Of a DNA stretch of 34,299 nt, positions 1-7,574 are shown in pieces. This DNA is from Gammaproteobacteria bacterium. GTDB taxonomy: Bacteria; Pseudomonadota; Gammaproteobacteria; DSM-16500. A model generated the notes under the pieces. It was not told where the DNA came from, searched no databases, and saw nothing but the letters and a program-made list of their open reading frames with translations. The stretch lies in NCBI GenBank assembly GCA_013288815.1, contig JABDBD010000028.1, forward strand, positions 1 through 34,299. The letters are read 5' to 3'. A program made the position numbers and the translations under genes. Positions within the stretch are counted from its first letter, which is position 1; each line of letters opens with the position of its first letter.

Positions 1-549
1 TATAAGGGTGATTACAAAGGTGAACTGGCTCCAGTTGCACCTTGCGCAACACCAACCATGGGTGTTGGCCCTTACATAGGCTTGAGCATTGGCCCAAGAG
101 TTAACATCACAGGCAGTCCAACTGCTGCTGTTATGTTTAATGGAACAGCATCACTGGGTTATAGCATGATGGCAACACCTATGTTCTACCTAGCTGGTGA
201 AATATTTGGTGGTGGCGATGCCAAAATCAAATCTTATACTAATACTGGTGCGACTGGTAATAGAATTACCGCACGTGATACATGGAATTACGGCGCAAGC
301 ATTATACCAGGCATTATGATTAATAATGATGTATTAGGCTATTTACGTGGCGGCGTAGTAAGATCACACTTCGTCCAAAACAGCACAAATGTGACAGGCT
401 GGCAAGTTGGCGGCGGCGCGCAAACCAATGTCGCTCCTAACTTAGATGTACGTGGAGAATATGTTTATAGCCAATACTCACGTATTAGCGCTATCGGCAT
501 TCCACAATCACATCAATTCAACATCGGTTTAGTTTACAGATTCATGTAA
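1..549 (+). CDS. Outer-membrane beta-barrel protein, 5' end outside the window
   Basis: The reading frame is open from base 1, so the ATG at 58 is internal and the true start lies before the window. The first visible residues (YKGDYKGELAPVAPC) match residues 32 onward of the complete paralog at 4954-5709 (HYKGDYKNEVIPAAPC), just after that protein's signal peptide. Only the signal peptide and a few residues are therefore missing. The visible part is rich in alternating polar and hydrophobic strands, glycine and aromatic residues, and ends GLVYRFM, like the paralog's GLTYHFS, as expected for a small porin-like barrel inserted in the outer membrane. The family is the opacity/OmpA-like barrel type. 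Ligand and exact function are unknown. Confidence 0.8.
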   Translation, partial: YKGDYKGELAPVAPCATPTMGVGPYIGLSIGPRVNITGSPTAAVMFNGTASLGYSMMATPMFYLAGEIFGGGDAKIKSYTNTGATGNRITARDTWNYGASIIPGIMINNDVLGYLRGGVVRSHFVQNSTNVTGWQVGGGAQTNVAPNLDVRGEYVYSQYSRISAIGIPQSHQFNIGLVYRFM

Positions 550-563
550 GCTTTAAACTTCTC

Positions 564-600
564 AAAAAGGACGAACTTTTTAGTTCGTCCTTTTTATTTT
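564..600. terminator. Bidirectional intrinsic terminator
   Basis: A 14-bp stem (564-577 with 582-595) containing GGACGAACT/AGTTCGTCC closes a short T loop. It has an A run on the left and a T run on the right, so it can end transcription of the barrel gene on the left and of the convergent gene on the right. Confidence 0.85.
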
Positions 601-621
601 CTCAAGCCAAAAAAATATTTT

Positions 622-2184
622 TTATCTTCCTGAGTTTAACGTTCCAAAATGTAATGTAAACCCTAAGCTAACTGTTGGCGCATTCAAACGACCATGATAT
701 GCAATTAGTTGGCTAATACTAGCTTGCACCCCTATCGATTTCGATAATGCATAATGCAACCCAACTACTGGTTCATAAACCGCTCCGCCAGCAACATCTA
801 AGCCACCACCCCCAGCCGCTCCTACTAAAAAATTCGTAAATAATTGTAGATGCTGATTTAAGAAAGGTTTTGTTTGCAGCCCTGGACCAATCATGCCTGT
901 TGCTAAACCACCTGAATGATCGCCTGTAAAAGCAGCTGCACCTTGATAACTAAAAAAGAAATTAGGTGTGAATAATTGGTCTACTTGAACTGCAATCAAA
1001 TTAATCACTGGATTCGCACTACTAAAGCCACGCTGTGGATGTATATAAGTTTGATTTGCTAAATTGATTCGCCAAAACTGCGGTTCATAATAAGCTCTTG
1101 GTAAGCTCAGCATTTTTTCTCCAGCAGTTGCAATATCCAGATGGTATATGAGCGTACCCATTCCTGAAACTGCTCTTAGATTTCCTTTAGGAGACCACAT
1201 ATAACCACCGGTTACTCGAGCTGCAAAATTTCTTGTTAAAGGCCATTCAACACCTAACTGAGGATTTACCAAAAATCCTCCTCCCGTTTCTACTGTTCCT
1301 CCTCCACCTGCACCTAATCCGAACTGAGGAACAAAAGTAATAGGTACTCCTGTAGAAATACGATAGCCAAGACCTCCTAATACATCCATATAACCATTGG
1401 GGACACCTCGAAAAGCACCCGCTGCTTTTACATACCAAAATAGATGATCACTCATATAATGATCTAATTCAGAGCCTACTAATCCTATGGTGCCATCTTC
1501 AATTTTTTGATTTGTACCTAACGTACCTTTTTTTTGTCGATAGGCTTGGAGAAAGAGGGAAAAATCATTCCGTTGAAAATTCAAAATGTTGCCATCAGGC
1601 AAGATCACCTCGCCCATTTTTAGAAAAAAATTATCAACATCTTTATTTGGAATAGAATAAAAATTACAAGGAACATCCAAATCTAACCCTACTTGATGAC
1701 TAGTAATGACCCCACTTGGAAAACTAATGTAACTATAATGAGCTCCGATCTTTACCCAGTTTAAGTCATAAGCTAAACCCACATAAGGACGAATCATTAA
1801 CCCACCACCCACTAAAGATGAGTGACCACCCCCTCCACCAAGAAATATCCCCGCATCTCCCCACAAGTGAGACATAAATTCTTTATGCACTCCGCCAGCT
1901 AATCCTAAAACAAATAAGCCTCCTTGTGTTCCACTAATTGAGGCATATCCTCCCAATCCTCCATAAATAACGGGCGTCAAATCAGCAAAATAATTCACTC
2001 CCAACAAGCCCATTTTTTGTATGTGTAGAGGCATTTTTATATTGTCTATATTGAGTCGAAAAAAACCAGATTGTTTTTGCAAAATTAATTTGGGGGGGCT
2101 TTGTGACAACGACGAAACCTGAGCAGCACACTGTGTTGAAACTAAGAACACTGTTAACAGCCGAATATATTTTTTATATTTCAC
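622..2184 (-). CDS. Glycine-rich secreted/outer-membrane protein with three internal repeats
   Basis: This 520-residue protein starts with GTG (bases 2184-2182), preceded by an AAAGGGA ribosome site. Residues 1-21 look like a signal peptide (positively charged MKYKKYIR, hydrophobic LLTVFLVST, then CAAQ). A lipoprotein-type cleavage before Cys19 is possible but weak. The mature part is built from three diverged units of about 165-175 residues. Each has a glycine cluster (residues 116-120, 291-296, 457-461), then a GGG/GGA plus P-x-[VL]-G-[LV] strand (131-138, 307-313, 470-477), and closes with a [VM]G-x-x-L strand. The alternating beta-strand pattern suggests a barrel or surface beta structure. 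I do not recognise a named family. It is convergent with the upstream barrel gene and divergent from the sugar transporter. Confidence 0.7.
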   Translation of the reverse strand: MKYKKYIRLLTVFLVSTQCAAQVSSLSQSPPKLILQKQSGFFRLNIDNIKMPLHIQKMGLLGVNYFADLTPVIYGGLGGYASISGTQGGLFVLGLAGGVHKEFMSHLWGDAGIFLGGGGGHSSLVGGGLMIRPYVGLAYDLNWVKIGAHYSYISFPSGVITSHQVGLDLDVPCNFYSIPNKDVDNFFLKMGEVILPDGNILNFQRNDFSLFLQAYRQKKGTLGTNQKIEDGTIGLVGSELDHYMSDHLFWYVKAAGAFRGVPNGYMDVLGGLGYRISTGVPITFVPQFGLGAGGGGTVETGGGFLVNPQLGVEWPLTRNFAARVTGGYMWSPKGNLRAVSGMGTLIYHLDIATAGEKMLSLPRAYYEPQFWRINLANQTYIHPQRGFSSANPVINLIAVQVDQLFTPNFFFSYQGAAAFTGDHSGGLATGMIGPGLQTKPFLNQHLQLFTNFLVGAAGGGGLDVAGGAVYEPVVGLHYALSKSIGVQASISQLIAYHGRLNAPTVSLGFTLHFGTLNSGR

Positions 2185-2289
2185 AGTAAAAATCCCTTTA
2201 CATAGTTATTCCATATATCAGCGAGCAATTCTATCTCAAACCTCAAAAAAGACGTTAATTTAATTTGATGATAGCTTTCCGATAATTTA

Positions 2290-2303
2290 AACTTCGTGAA
2301 GTT
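2290..2303. promoter_or_regulatory. Small inverted repeat in a divergent spacer
   Basis: AACTTC-GT-GAAGTT lies midway between the divergent glycine-rich protein gene and the sugar transporter gene. It could be an operator, but it may be chance in AT-rich DNA. Confidence 0.2.
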
Positions 2304-2338
2304 ATTAGCCTACAGATCATTTCTATAAAGGATAATTC

Positions 2339-3763
2339 ATGTCATCCACACAGAAATCACATGTGTATATTTACGCTGTATCTATGATAGCTGCTGTTGC
2401 CGGCTTATTATTTGGATTTGATACAGGCATCATTTCAGGTGCGCTATTATTTATTCAAAAAGATTTTCCTATCTCGACTGAAATGAAAGAACTTATCGTG
2501 AGCAGTGTTCTCTTAGGTGCAATGTTTGGAGCGCTAGCCAGCGGTCATTTAGCAGATAAATTTGGTCGTAGACGTCTTATGCTCATCGTCTCAAGCTTAT
2601 TTATTATAGGAACTACCATTGCATCGTTTGCAAATCATGTCTACATCATTCTCCTGGGCCGTTTATTTATTGGTCTTGCTATTGGAATTGGGTCATATAC
2701 AGCACCACTTTACATAGCAGAAGTTTCTCCATACGAGTTGAGAGGTGCTCTTGTTTCATTAAACCAATTAGCTATTACCCTTGGGATTTTATGCTCGTAT
2801 ATTATTAATTATAGCTTTACCAACATAGATGGCTCTTGGCGATGGATGTTTGGACTAGGACTAGTACCTGCTGTCGCACTTAGCCTAGGCATGATTTTTC
2901 TGCCTGAAAGTCCACGCTGGCTTATTAAACAAAACATGACTGATAGAGCAGTTAACGTATTACAAAAACTTAGAAACTCAAAAAACGTCTCTCATGAAAT
3001 TAATGAAATCGAAAAAAGTCTTAAGATCAAACAAGCTAGCTTCCGTGAAATTTTTGCTCCCTGGATTCGCCCAGTTCTTTTTTTAGGAGCAATGCTAGGG
3101 TTTATTCAGCAAGTCACTGGAATTAATACCATCATTTATTATGCGCCTACTATCTTCCAGCTTGCTGGATTTCAAAATACCTCTAGCTCTATCCTAGCAA
3201 CGGTAGGAATTGGCGTCGTAAATGTGCTTGCAACCGTATTTGCAGTTTATTATTTAGATAAAATAGGTAGACGACCACTTCTTTTAGCGGGCTTAGTGGG
3301 AATGTGTCTAAGCCTCATGGGACTAAGCATTGCATTTCATCTACAATCACAATTCGCAATGTTGCGATGGCTAGCGATGAGTTGCACTTTCACTTACATT
3401 ATTTGCTTTGCATTCAGCCTCGGCGTTATGTTGTGGTTAGTGGTTTCTGAAATTTTCCCTTTGGAAGTCAGAGCAACTGCTATGGGCGTTGCAGTGTTTA
3501 GCTGTTGGTTTTGGAATTTCGTTGTTTCATCTACTTTCTTAACCTTATTAAATTTATTTGGCCCCAGCCAAACATTTTTACTGTATGCGGTTATTTGTGT
3601 ATTTAGCTTCATTTTTTGTTATTACAAAACTCCAGAGACCCGGGGTGTAACCTTAGAAGAAATCGAAGAGAACATACGCAAAAGATACCCCTTGAGAATC
3701 ATTGGCCAACCTATTACAACAAATCTTGATGTTCCCAATGCTCTTGATTTTCAAACAGGCTAA
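2339..3763 (+). CDS. Sugar:proton symporter, MFS sugar porter family
   Basis: A 474-residue integral inner-membrane transporter with 12 expected membrane segments. Sugar-porter signatures are all present: DKFGRRR after TM2 (residues 73-79), PESPRWL after TM6 (about 199), QQVTGINTIIYYAP in TM7 (about 258), DKIGRRPL in the second half, and PETRGVTLEEIEE at the C-terminus. The family (XylE, GalP, GLUT) imports hexoses or pentoses with protons. The ATG is preceded by AAGGA at 2328-2332. The glucokinase gene starts 6 bases after the stop, which points to glucose or a related hexose as substrate; that is an inference from context. Confidence 0.92.
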   Translation: MSSTQKSHVYIYAVSMIAAVAGLLFGFDTGIISGALLFIQKDFPISTEMKELIVSSVLLGAMFGALASGHLADKFGRRRLMLIVSSLFIIGTTIASFANHVYIILLGRLFIGLAIGIGSYTAPLYIAEVSPYELRGALVSLNQLAITLGILCSYIINYSFTNIDGSWRWMFGLGLVPAVALSLGMIFLPESPRWLIKQNMTDRAVNVLQKLRNSKNVSHEINEIEKSLKIKQASFREIFAPWIRPVLFLGAMLGFIQQVTGINTIIYYAPTIFQLAGFQNTSSSILATVGIGVVNVLATVFAVYYLDKIGRRPLLLAGLVGMCLSLMGLSIAFHLQSQFAMLRWLAMSCTFTYIICFAFSLGVMLWLVVSEIFPLEVRATAMGVAVFSCWFWNFVVSSTFLTLLNLFGPSQTFLLYAVICVFSFIFCYYKTPETRGVTLEEIEENIRKRYPLRIIGQPITTNLDVPNALDFQTG

Positions 3764-3769
3764 CTTCTT

Positions 3770-4807
3770 ATGATTAAAAATTACTTTGTTTGGGATCTGG
3801 GTGCAACCAAATGTAGTGCCGGAATTGTTGAGCATAATGTCAAAACAAACGAACTATATTGCAAAAAAAAATGCAGCATCAAATTAGCAAACACATCATC
3901 CTTAGAAGATTTAATCCATCAACTTGAGCAACAACTTGATTTTTTCATGACTCAAGCAGATGCCATTTGTATAGGAGCAGCTGGTCATTATGATGGTGAA
4001 TCGCTCTTACTAGAAGGGGTTTACCCTTACCCTATGCCATTCGCTTCAATAGCTAAACTCCAAAAATGGCCTTGTTATACAGTCATTCACGACTATGCTC
4101 CCATCGTCTGCGCTACCTTTACAGATTATATGGATAACGCTAACAATGTTTTTAGATTAAATACGTGTCCAATTAATCATGCTGGTCGTCGAGTAGCTTT
4201 TGGTCTAGGAACAGGACTAGGTGGCAAGGATGGGGTTTTATTTCCCGATGGAAATTTTTGGTTAGGTCAAAATGAAATGGGGCATATCGGAATCACGCAT
4301 CCACCTGCCTCTGAAGTTTTTTACTCCAATAGACATTCAGAATTAATTCGCTTCTTACAAAACACACAAGACCATCAAGCAATTACTTTTGAAAAAGTGC
4401 TCTCTGGGCCTGGGCTGGCACGATTATTCCAATTCTTTTATCCTTCGCAAGGTATATTAACTCCAGAAGAAGTCGGATATAAAATTCAGCAAGGGCAAGC
4501 ACCTGAAATATTAGACACTGTTGCTTGGTACCTAGGTTTATTTGTTGGAACCTTACAGTTGATGTTCATGCCAGAAGGTGGGATATGGATAACTGGAGGT
4601 GTCGCATTAAATCATTTGAACGTATTCAATCATCCAGACTTTTTTGTTGGCATCAAAACATCTCCCGCCTACTTGTTACAACGACAAGAATTTCCTTTAG
4701 GTGTCTTATGCAATCTAGAACATGCACTCATTGGAAGCGCTTACTACGCATCAAAAAAGCTCATTCACACCTATTCTGATCTCACGGTGCCAGGACTTTC
4801 TTGCTAA
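3770..4807 (+). CDS. glk: Glucokinase (Glk family)
   Basis: 345 residues, close to the family's usual 320-340. The product phosphorylates glucose to glucose 6-phosphate with ATP in the cytoplasm. Visible motifs are the phosphate loop DLGATKCSAG (residues 9-18), the HDYAP segment with the probable catalytic Asp108 (usually NDFEA, so the Asn is His here), GLGTGLG (145-151), NEMGH (168-172), LSGPGLARLF and GGIWITGGV. It follows the sugar porter by 6 bases with no clear ribosome site of its own, so translation may be coupled. Together they form an uptake-and-phosphorylation operon that feeds glycolysis and, through glucose phosphate, the UDP-sugar genes further right. Confidence 0.85.
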   Translation: MIKNYFVWDLGATKCSAGIVEHNVKTNELYCKKKCSIKLANTSSLEDLIHQLEQQLDFFMTQADAICIGAAGHYDGESLLLEGVYPYPMPFASIAKLQKWPCYTVIHDYAPIVCATFTDYMDNANNVFRLNTCPINHAGRRVAFGLGTGLGGKDGVLFPDGNFWLGQNEMGHIGITHPPASEVFYSNRHSELIRFLQNTQDHQAITFEKVLSGPGLARLFQFFYPSQGILTPEEVGYKIQQGQAPEILDTVAWYLGLFVGTLQLMFMPEGGIWITGGVALNHLNVFNHPDFFVGIKTSPAYLLQRQEFPLGVLCNLEHALIGSAYYASKKLIHTYSDLTVPGLSC

Positions 4808-4850
4808 AGCAGATCAGGAATCTTCTTTTGAAAATTAGGGTTCATACTGG

Positions 4851-4879
4851 TTGATAATTTCAATTTAGTTTCATAAAAT
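4851..4879 (+). promoter_or_regulatory. Sigma-70-type promoter for the barrel gene
   Basis: TTGATA (4851-4856), a 17-base spacer and TAAAAT (4874-4879), each one mismatch from consensus. Transcription would start near 4886, leaving a leader of about 68 bases before the ATG at 4954. Confidence 0.6.
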
Positions 4880-4953
4880 GGCAACTAACATTGGGATTGA
4901 AACACACTGCCCAATCTAATGACATACAAAATTTCAACTCGTAAGGAGATGTT

Positions 4954-5709
4954 ATGCAATATCAACCAAAACTGTCCACACTCTGCGTAAGCATGTTAAC
5001 AGCTGCAACACTGTTTGCTTCTGGATCTTCATTTGCTGCACATCATTACAAAGGTGACTACAAGAATGAAGTTATTCCTGCTGCTCCCTGTGTACAACCA
5101 TTGATGTTAAAAGATGGTTTCTACATTGGTGCGCAAGGTGGTTATGACTCCTATCGAGCTCGTGAAACTATATCAACTTCTGTCGGTGGAACTGCTTTAA
5201 CTGGGACTGGCACAGGTTCTATCGTTGGATGGGAAGGTGGCCTCTATGCTGGTTATGGCATGTACTTCAATGGATGGACAATGCCATTTTACTTGGGCGC
5301 AGAAATTTTTGGTAACGGCTCCAATGCTAGCCAATCTCAATCTGCTGCATTCGGCACAGGGTCTGTTTATACTAATGTAAATGTGCGCGGTGATTGGGGT
5401 GTTAGCGCTCTCCCAGGCTTAAAAGTAAATGACAGCTCACTGGTTTATGTTCGTTTAGGATGGGATCAAGCTAGATTCAACACGCAAGAAACCTTTGCGC
5501 TAGGAGCAACTTCAATTAATGCAAGCCAAAACACATGGAGAAGCGGCTTTAATTATGGCGTAGGATTAGAAACAGCTGTTTACCAAAATGTTAGTATCAG
5601 AGGTGAATATACCCATACCAATTTTGGATCTTCCACTAGCTCTTTGGGAACGAGTTACTCTCTCTCAAACAACCGCTTTATGGCTGGTTTAACTTACCAC
5701 TTCTCATAA
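4954..5709 (+). CDS. Outer-membrane beta-barrel protein (complete paralog)
   Basis: 251 residues with a clear signal peptide: charged MQYQPK, a hydrophobic core, then SSFA cleaved before AHHYKG (after about residue 28). The start is supported by AAGGAGA at 4943-4949. The mature part has amphipathic strands, for example DGFYIGAQGGYDSY, GLYAGYGMYF, FYLGAEIFG and VSIRGEYTHTNFG, and closes with MAGLTYHFS, a typical barrel C-terminus. It is clearly paralogous to the truncated gene at 1-549: both share the YKGDYK, APC and GEY segments. A promoter (4851-4879) and a strong terminator (5719-5760) suggest a single-gene, well-expressed unit. Function beyond surface exposure is unknown. Confidence 0.85.
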   Translation: MQYQPKLSTLCVSMLTAATLFASGSSFAAHHYKGDYKNEVIPAAPCVQPLMLKDGFYIGAQGGYDSYRARETISTSVGGTALTGTGTGSIVGWEGGLYAGYGMYFNGWTMPFYLGAEIFGNGSNASQSQSAAFGTGSVYTNVNVRGDWGVSALPGLKVNDSSLVYVRLGWDQARFNTQETFALGATSINASQNTWRSGFNYGVGLETAVYQNVSIRGEYTHTNFGSSTSSLGTSYSLSNNRFMAGLTYHFS

Positions 5710-5718
5710 TATGTAATC

Positions 5719-5760
5719 ACAGGATAGATAGCGTTAACTCTATCTATCCTGTTTTCTTTT
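5719..5760 (+). terminator. Intrinsic terminator after the barrel gene
   Basis: A 13-bp perfect stem (5719-5731 with 5740-5752, starting ACAGGATAGATAG) closes an 8-base loop and is followed by a T-rich tail to 5760. Confidence 0.9.
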
Positions 5761-5942
5761 CTGCTAACTTCGCTTCATTTCTCATATACCTCGTAATAGC
5801 TCAACCCCGCCATAAGTAAAATTGCCGATGCACTCCCTGTTGCCTCAAAACAAAATGTTACCCCCCAAGTATGAAAAATGATTTTGCAGCAATATTATGC
5901 TACATTAAAGGATTAACATTTCTGCTGACAGGATGTCTTTTA

Positions 5943-7547
5943 ATGTTATATCAACTCTTTCAAGTTGGCTCTTTACCACCCATCCAAATCCACGGCACTT
6001 ACAATTACCATCTTGTGTTATTGTCTTACTTAGTTGCCGTCATTGCATCATATGTCGCTCTTGATATCGCGGGGCATTTAAGAGACAGAAACAACACACG
6101 CCTAAGTACTACTTTGTGGTTAGTAGGTGGTGCATTTGCTATGGGTGCAGGTATTTGGTCTATGCATTTTATTGGAATGCTTGCGTTTGTAATGGATGCT
6201 CCAATGACCTATGACATTACCTGGACCGTTTTTTCAATGTTTGTTGCGATTTTAGCATCGGGGTTTACATTTTTCTTGCTGAAATCCAAGAAGTTGACTG
6301 CGCTTCAGCTTGGGCTGGGCGGCGTGATCATGGGGTTCGGTATTGCTGCTATGCATTATACGGGAATGCAGGCAATGACGACTTGTTTAGTTATTCATTA
6401 TTTACCAACTGTGTTTGCATTATCAGTTGTCATTGCTATCATTGCTTCTGAAGCAGCGCTTTGGTTAGCGATAAGAAGTAATCAAGGCACCTTGAAAAAA
6501 CGTATACGATTAAAATTTGCGAGCGCCTTTGTCATGGGTGCCGCGATTTGTGGGATGCATTATACAGGTATGGCTGCAGCTATTTTTACTCCGTTATCTT
6601 GTTCTTATTCAATTAATTCAATTGATCCACAAATTCTGTCTAGCGGCATTGCAATAGTCACGCTTTTTATTCTAGCTGTTGCGTTTGCGCTCTCCACACA
6701 AAAAGAAATTATGAACTACCATACATTGAGATTAGCGCATCAAGAAGGCATGGCTCAAGTCTCAGCGAGTGTCTTACATAACGTTGGCAATGTCTTAAAT
6801 AGTATTAATGTAACAACAAGTGTAATAGAAAATCGTTTATCTCATTCTGAATTATCAGGTCTTAAGGATGTCAGTAAAGCTTTAGAAGAACATAAAAATG
6901 ATTTAGGTCATTTTATCACAACAGATCCCCAGGGGTCACAATTGCCAGGTTATATAAAAATGTTAGCGGATTATTGGCAAAAAGAACAAAAAGTTATGTC
7001 TGAGTCTATGAAACAATTAACCCATAACATACAACATATAAAAGATGTGATTAACTTGCAACAATCTATGAGTGCGAAATCCGGGCTTAATCAGATAACT
7101 TCCATCCATGAGTTATTAGATGAAGCGGTATCAATTTCTGCTATAGAAAAAGGTGATCATGGCATCACAGTTGAAAAGCATTATGAAAAAATTCAACCTT
7201 TTTTTGTTGATAAAATAAAATTAATGCAAATTTTAATTAATTTAGTACGTAATGGTAAGCATGCACTGATCGAATCATCCAGACAAAATAAATTATTAAT
7301 ATTAAAAATCTGCATCAGCGATCAAAATAGAGTACTGATTCAGATTATAGATAATGGTGTAGGTATAGCACCAGAAAATATGTCACGAATTTTTATACAT
7401 GGGTTTACCACAAAGAAAACGGGACATGGATTTGGTTTGCATGCTAGCGCAATTGCAGCAAAAGAAATGCAAGGAGAGATAAGAGTAAGTTCGGAGGGTG
7501 TGGGGAAAGGTGCCGCTTTTACTTTGGAGTTACCCTATACGCTATAA
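5943..7547 (+). CDS. MHYT-domain sensor histidine kinase
   Basis: I place the start at ATG 5943 (534 residues). It follows AGGA at a usable distance, and MLYQLFQVGSLPP resembles the usual beginning of MHYT proteins. An in-frame ATG at 5871 would add 24 residues and has no ribosome site. The N-terminal half is a seven-helix MHYT sensor with three motif copies: MHFI (residues 74-77), MHYT (137-140) and MHYT (205-208). Such motifs are proposed to bind copper and sense oxygen, CO or NO. A cytoplasmic kinase follows: H-box His279 in VLHNVGNVLNS, N-box Asn437 in NLVRNGKHAL, and G-boxes DNGVGIA (470-476) and GHGFGL (494-499). The response regulator gene starts 27 bases later and is its likely partner. 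The H-box differs from classic HisKA sequences. Confidence 0.88.
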   Translation: MLYQLFQVGSLPPIQIHGTYNYHLVLLSYLVAVIASYVALDIAGHLRDRNNTRLSTTLWLVGGAFAMGAGIWSMHFIGMLAFVMDAPMTYDITWTVFSMFVAILASGFTFFLLKSKKLTALQLGLGGVIMGFGIAAMHYTGMQAMTTCLVIHYLPTVFALSVVIAIIASEAALWLAIRSNQGTLKKRIRLKFASAFVMGAAICGMHYTGMAAAIFTPLSCSYSINSIDPQILSSGIAIVTLFILAVAFALSTQKEIMNYHTLRLAHQEGMAQVSASVLHNVGNVLNSINVTTSVIENRLSHSELSGLKDVSKALEEHKNDLGHFITTDPQGSQLPGYIKMLADYWQKEQKVMSESMKQLTHNIQHIKDVINLQQSMSAKSGLNQITSIHELLDEAVSISAIEKGDHGITVEKHYEKIQPFFVDKIKLMQILINLVRNGKHALIESSRQNKLLILKICISDQNRVLIQIIDNGVGIAPENMSRIFIHGFTTKKTGHGFGLHASAIAAKEMQGEIRVSSEGVGKGAAFTLELPYTL

Positions 7548-7574
7548 AAAACTAAATTTTAGGAGAGTCTTGCG

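Noticed and set aside
5871..5942. Upstream start of the MHYT kinase at 5871
   Set aside because: No ribosome site is visible and the added 24 residues are unlike the family start; kept only as an alternative.
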